Shown here: positions 60,544-64,000 of the stretch, in pieces | Layout: every line of letters starts with the position of its first letter | How positions within the stretch are numbered: the first letter of the stretch is position 1 | Assembly: GCF_002086485.1 (NCBI RefSeq) | Contig: NZ_MVHF01000005.1 | Span: forward strand, 1 to 64,000 | DNA: 64,000 bases | Direction: 5' to 3' | From: Mycobacterium aquaticum | GTDB taxonomy: Bacteria > Actinomycetota > Actinomycetes > Mycobacteriales > Mycobacteriaceae | Translations under genes and position numbers: made by a program | Notes under the pieces: model-generated | What the model saw: only the letters and a program-made list of their open reading frames with translations | Told to the model about the DNA's origin: nothing | Database searches by the model: none

Positions 60544-61749
60544 ATGACCCCTTCCCCAGGTAGGACGGTCTACCTCGATCACGCCGCCACCACCCCGATG
60601 CACCCTGCCGCCATCGAGGCGATGACGGCTGTGCTGGCCACCGTGGGCAACGCATCCTCACTGCACGGATCCGGCCGACAGGCCCGGCGCCGCATGGAGG
60701 AGTCGCGGGAGACGCTGGCGCAGCTGCTCGGGGCGCGACCCTCCGAAGTGATCTTCACCGCGGGCGGCACGGAAAGCGACAACCTGGCGGTCAAGGGCAT
60801 CTACTGGGCCCGCCACGACGCCGAGCCGACGCGGCGGCGCATCGTGACCACCCCCGTCGAACACCACGCGGTGCTCGACGCCGTGGAGTGGCTGGTCGAG
60901 CACGAGGGCGCCGAGGTGACGTGGCTGCCGGTCGGCGCGGACGGTGCGGTGTCTCCCGAAGCCCTACGGACGGTGCTGCAGGAGCACGACGACGTGGCGC
61001 TGGTGTCGATCATGTGGGCCAACAACGAGGTCGGCACCATCATGCCGATCACGGAGCTGGCTGCGGTCGCCACCGAGTTCGGCGTCCCGATGCACAGCGA
61101 CGCGGTCCAGGCGGTCGGCCAGATCCCGGTGGACTTCGGTGCCAGTGGACTGGCGGCGATGAGCGTGACCGCGCACAAGTTCGGCGGCCCCGCGGGTGTC
61201 GGTGCGCTGCTGCTGCGCCGCGACGTGGCGTGTGTGCCACTGCTGCACGGTGGCGGTCAGGAACGTGACATCCGTTCCGGCACACCGTATGTGGCCGGCT
61301 CGGTGGGCATGGCGACGGCTGCGAAGGTGGCGATCGAGGGTATGGAGGTCAACAGCGCACGGGTCCGGGCGCTGCGGGATCGGCTGATCGAGGGTGTGTT
61401 GTCGGCCATCGACGACACCTACGTCAACGGTGCCACTGACGGGGACCGGCTTCCGGGCAACGCCCACTTCACTTTCCGTGGCTGCGAAGGCGATTCGCTG
61501 CTGATGCTGCTCGACGCCAAGGGCGTCGAATGCTCGACCGGCTCGGCTTGCACGGCAGGCGTTGCACAGGCCTCTCACGTGCTGATCGCGATGGGCGCCG
61601 ATTCGGCGACCGCCCGGGGTTCGCTGCGACTGTCCTTGGGGCACAACAGCACCGACGCGGACGTGGATGCTGCGCTGGAGGTGTTGCCCGCCGCGGTGGA
61701 GCGGGCTCGGCAGGCTGCGCTGGCGAGCGCGGGAACGGGTCGGTCATGA
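60544..61749 (+). CDS. iscS: Cysteine desulfurase
   Basis: 401-aa class V aminotransferase-fold enzyme. PLP lysine K212 in [10 protein letters not shown], active-site cysteine C336 in [10 protein letters not shown]-terminal [14 protein letters not shown]. Supplies sulfur for Fe-S clusters and tRNA thiolation; the next gene is the 2-thiouridylase, overlapping by ATGA, so sulfur transfer to MnmA is a likely main role. Start ATG 60544. Corresponds to Rv3025c. Confidence 0.95.
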   Translation: MTPSPGRTVYLDHAATTPMHPAAIEAMTAVLATVGNASSLHGSGRQARRRMEESRETLAQLLGARPSEVIFTAGGTESDNLAVKGIYWARHDAEPTRRRIVTTPVEHHAVLDAVEWLVEHEGAEVTWLPVGADGAVSPEALRTVLQEHDDVALVSIMWANNEVGTIMPITELAAVATEFGVPMHSDAVQAVGQIPVDFGASGLAAMSVTAHKFGGPAGVGALLLRRDVACVPLLHGGGQERDIRSGTPYVAGSVGMATAAKVAIEGMEVNSARVRALRDRLIEGVLSAIDDTYVNGATDGDRLPGNAHFTFRGCEGDSLLMLLDAKGVECSTGSACTAGVAQASHVLIAMGADSATARGSLRLSLGHNSTDADVDAALEVLPAAVERARQAALASAGTGRS

Positions 61750-62816
61750 GGGTTCTGGTCGCGATGAGCGGTGGCGTGGATTCTTCGGTGGCCGCCGCGC
61801 GCATGGTCGACGCCGGTCATGACGTCGTTGGTGTGCATCTGGCGCTGTCGTCCGCGCCGGGCACTCTGCGCACCGGGTCACGCGGATGCTGCTCCAAGGA
61901 GGATGCCGGTGACGCCCGGCGCGTCGCCGATGTGCTCGGCATCCCGTTCTACGTATGGGATTTCGCCGACCGGTTCAAGGACGATGTGATCGACGACTTC
62001 GTCGAGGCCTACGCGCGCGGCGAGACCCCCAATCCGTGTGTGCGGTGCAACGAGCGCATCAAGTTCTCGGCGCTGTCGGCCCGCGCGTTGGCGCTGGGTT
62101 TCGATGCCGTCGCAACCGGTCATTACGCGCGCCTGCAGGACGGCAGGCTGCGCCGCGCCGTCGATGCAGACAAGGACCAGTCCTACGTGCTCGGTGTGTT
62201 GACGGCCGAGCAGCTGCGGCACGCGCTGTTTCCGATCGGTGACACACCCAAGCCGCAGATCCGTGAGGAGGCCGCTGCGCGCGGTCTCGCGGTGGCCGCC
62301 AAGCCGGACAGTCATGACATCTGCTTCATCCCGTCGGGCGACACCCAGGCTTTCCTCGGCGCGCGTATCGGTGTGCGGCGCGGCTCGGTGGTCGATCCCG
62401 AGGGCACCGTGCTCGCCGAACACGACGGCGTCCACGGCTTCACCATCGGACAGCGCAAGGGCTTGGGCATACCCGGTCCCGGTGCCGACGGCAGGCCGCG
62501 GTATGTGACCGCGATCGACGCGGAAACCGGCACGGTTCACGTCGGGTCGGCCGAAGACCTCGAAGTGCGGCAGCTGGTGGGGGAGAACCCGATCTTCACC
62601 AGCGGCGCGGCGTTCGACGGGCCGGTGGAATGTGTGGTTCAGGTGCGGGCGCACGGCGGGATCACCGACACCGTGGCCGAGCTGATCGAGGGGCGCTTGG
62701 TGTTGAACCTGCGGGCCCCGCTGCGCGGCGTCGCACCCGGGCAGACCATGGTGCTCTACCGTCCCGACGCGGACGGTGACGAGGTCATCGCCAGCGCCAC
62801 CATCGCACGCGCGTGA
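61746..62816 (+). CDS. mnmA: tRNA-specific 2-thiouridylase
   Basis: 356 aa. PP-loop [12 protein letters not shown] near residue 7, catalytic Cys in NPCVRCNE near 98 and second Cys in HDICFIPSG near 195, then [12 protein letters not shown] and a C-terminal beta-barrel. Adds sulfur to U34 of Glu/Gln/Lys tRNAs using persulfide from IscS. Corresponds to TrmU (Rv3024c). Its stop overlaps the MetE-like gene (GTGA). Confidence 0.95.
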   Translation: MRVLVAMSGGVDSSVAAARMVDAGHDVVGVHLALSSAPGTLRTGSRGCCSKEDAGDARRVADVLGIPFYVWDFADRFKDDVIDDFVEAYARGETPNPCVRCNERIKFSALSARALALGFDAVATGHYARLQDGRLRRAVDADKDQSYVLGVLTAEQLRHALFPIGDTPKPQIREEAAARGLAVAAKPDSHDICFIPSGDTQAFLGARIGVRRGSVVDPEGTVLAEHDGVHGFTIGQRKGLGIPGPGADGRPRYVTAIDAETGTVHVGSAEDLEVRQLVGENPIFTSGAAFDGPVECVVQVRAHGGITDTVAELIEGRLVLNLRAPLRGVAPGQTMVLYRPDADGDEVIASATIARA

Positions 62817-63823
62817 GCGCTTTCGCAGCTGCGACCGGTATCGGCTCCTGGCCGGGAACCGCCGCGCGGCAGGCCGCGGAGGTTGTCGTCGGCGAACTGC
62901 ATACGCTGACTCATCTGGTGGAACTGCCTGCCCGCGGCATCGGCGCCGACATGATCGGCAGGGCCGGGGCGCTGCTGGTGGACATCGGTATCGACACCGT
63001 GCCTCGCGGGTACCGCATCGCACCGGGCCGCAGCGCCGTCCTACGTCGCGCGGTGAGCCTGCTGGGCGAGGACATCGACGCGCTCGAGGAAGCCTGGGAG
63101 AAGGCCGGATTGCGCGGCAGCGGGCGGGTCGTGAAGGTGCAGGCGCCCGGGCCCATCACGTTGGCCGCTGCGCTGGAACTGTCCGGCGGGCACCGGGCGA
63201 TCACCGATCAGGGCGCGTTGCGCGACCTGGCCGCGTCGCTGGGTGAGGGGCTGGCGCAGCACCGCGCGGAGGTGGCTCGCCGACTGGACACGACGGTGGT
63301 GGTGCAGCTCGACGAACCGTTGTTGCCCGCCGCGCTGGCGGGGCGGTTGACGGGTGTGACGAGTCTGTCACCGGTGCATCCGGTCGACGAGGCCGTCGCC
63401 GTGAGCCTGCTCGACGGTTGCGTCGAGCGGGTGGGCGTCGAGACCGCCGTGCACAGCTGTGCACCCGATCTGCCATGGAAAGGCTTGTTGCGCAGCGCTG
63501 TTCACGCCGTCTCCGTCGACGTGTCGACCCTGAGCGCGGCGGATCTGGACGGCGTCGGCGAGTTCGTCGACTCCGGTCGCACGGTGCTGCTCGGGGTGGT
63601 GCCCACCGCCGCGCCCGAACGTCGACCGTCGGTCGAGGAGGTGGCCAAGGCCGCTGTGGCGGTGACCGACCGGTTGGGTTTCGCCCGCGACGTGCTGCGG
63701 GACCGCATCGGCATCACCCCTGCCTGTGGACTGGCCGGTGCGACGCCCGAGTGGGCGCGGATCGCCTACGGGCTGGCACAGAAGGCCGCTGACGGTTTCG
63801 CGGCGGATCCCGAAGGGATCTGA
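62813..63823 (+). CDS. MetE/UroD-fold methionine synthase II-like protein (Rv3015c-like)
   Basis: 336 aa with the vitamin-B12-independent methionine synthase C-terminal barrel: [10 protein letters not shown] at the start, [44 protein letters not shown] and [10 protein letters not shown] (zinc-ligand His and Cys equivalents). It lacks the N-terminal half of true MetE. Function in mycobacteria is unclear; a methyltransferase using zinc-bound thiol is the likely chemistry. Coupled to iscS-mnmA. Confidence 0.82.
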   Translation: MSAFAAATGIGSWPGTAARQAAEVVVGELHTLTHLVELPARGIGADMIGRAGALLVDIGIDTVPRGYRIAPGRSAVLRRAVSLLGEDIDALEEAWEKAGLRGSGRVVKVQAPGPITLAAALELSGGHRAITDQGALRDLAASLGEGLAQHRAEVARRLDTTVVVQLDEPLLPAALAGRLTGVTSLSPVHPVDEAVAVSLLDGCVERVGVETAVHSCAPDLPWKGLLRSAVHAVSVDVSTLSAADLDGVGEFVDSGRTVLLGVVPTAAPERRPSVEEVAKAAVAVTDRLGFARDVLRDRIGITPACGLAGATPEWARIAYGLAQKAADGFAADPEGI

Positions 63824-63849
63824 TCCGGCACTGTCCCGAAGGGATCCGA
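63806..63849. other. Duplicated GATCCC-GAA-GGGATC hairpin at gene end
   Basis: GATCCCgaaGGGATC at 63806-63820 contains the last codons of the MetE-like gene. A 16-bp stretch around it (TCCCGAAGGGATC-Y-GA) recurs with one mismatch at 63834-63849, 26 bp downstream. Either hairpin could help end transcription, though no clear T-run follows. Confidence 0.5.
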
Positions 63850-63857
63850 CATCAAGA

Positions 63858-63919
63858 GCAACCAAAAGGTTGCGCTTGAACGGGCTGACGATTACCGTAA
63901 TAGGCAACTGAAAGGTTGC
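63858..63919 (+). promoter_or_regulatory. Promoter flanked by two palindromic operators
   Basis: GCAACCAAAAGGTTGC (63858-63873) and GCAACTGAAAGGTTGC (63904-63919) differ at two positions and lie 46 bp apart. Between them a TTGAAC (63876-63881) and TAATAG (63898-63903) with 16-bp spacing look like -35 and -10 boxes. The second site sits at the expected transcription start of the SRPBCC gene. The form is typical of an ArsR-type repressor target. Confidence 0.65.
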
Positions 63920-63923
63920 ACAT

Positions 63924-64000
63924 ATGAGTACAGATCGAATCGAAAAAGAAGTTCTCCTGCGGGCCCCGCTCGATCGGGTCTGGCGCGCGATCAGCGACTC
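63924..64000 (+). CDS. SRPBCC/AHSA1-domain protein, 5' end only
   Basis: Partial: 25 complete codons from ATG 63924 to the window end (MSTDRIEKEVLLRAPLDRVW, then RAISDS). The START-like SRPBCC N-terminal strand and the R-A-P-x-x-x-V-W-x-A-I pattern are typical of AHSA1/polyketide-cyclase-like proteins. In actinobacteria these genes often sit in an operon with an ArsR regulator, which agrees with the palindromes upstream. The regulator would lie outside this window. Confidence 0.8.
   Translation, partial: MSTDRIEKEVLLRAPLDRVWRAISD

Overview
This is high-GC, gene-dense actinobacterial DNA from a Mycobacterium-type genome, probably a fast-growing environmental Mycolicibacterium. Support for this: the conserved backbone follows, from memory and in inverted orientation, the M. 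tuberculosis block Rv3050c to Rv3024c (TetR, Baeyer-Villiger monooxygenase, nrdF2, DUF3349, adhC, fecB, ctaD, serB2, ABC ATPase, NUDIX, echA17, methyltransferases, TB22.2-like protein, acyltransferase, GT4/GH57/methyltransferase of methylglucose lipopolysaccharide, fixAB, GNAT, plsC, iscS, mnmA), followed by an Rv3015c-like gene. GTG starts, four-base start/stop overlaps and mycobacterial secreted proteins fit. I saw no rRNA, tRNA, IS element, prophage or CRISPR array.

Layout. 1-8.8 kb: flavoprotein reductase, TetR plus BVMO, nrdF2, a membrane protein/lipoprotein pair, an LLM flavin monooxygenase, DUF3349 and adhC. 8.9-21.0 kb: an accessory block between adhC and fecB, which I recall as neighbours in M. 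tuberculosis. It has a TetR-YciI pair divergent from a ten-gene, mostly overlapping operon: fused double ABC ATPase, two permeases, a cysteine hydrolase, a substrate-binding lipoprotein, an MBL-fold lactonase-like enzyme, allantoinase, allantoicase, an unrecognised 176-aa protein and an IPNS-like 2OG-Fe(II) oxygenase. This looks like uptake and breakdown of a ureide or purine-derived compound by a route I do not recognise.

21.0-36.2 kb: fecB, ctaD, serB2, a small secreted protein, a MocR regulator divergent from a 48-aa ORF coupled to a YczE-type membrane protein, then the ABC/NUDIX/crotonase/methyltransferase run, TB22.2-like and beta-propeller secreted proteins, a hexapeptide acyltransferase and two overlapping DUF202 membrane proteins with unusual start codons.

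36.2-48.9 kb: a second accessory system. A GntR/UTRA regulator faces an eleven-gene, 11.6-kb coupled operon: substrate-binding protein, two permeases, two ATPases, an M20 deacylase, a class III aminotransferase, an FGGY kinase, a NagB-type deaminase and a DapDC-like PLP decarboxylase. Two matching candidate operators (GCATA-N3-AGTAT) lie in the divergent intergenic region. The enzyme set suggests import and dismantling of an acylated amino-acid/amino-sugar compound; the substrate is unknown.

48.9-64 kb: an ArsR-like regulator/MFS pair with a 26-bp palindrome at its promoter, the methylglucose lipopolysaccharide genes, etfBA with a strong terminator, an NmrA/cupin/nitroreductase trio, GNAT and PlsC acyltransferases, cysteine desulfurase, tRNA 2-thiouridylase, a MetE-like protein, and the start of an SRPBCC gene whose promoter is flanked by two near-identical palindromes.
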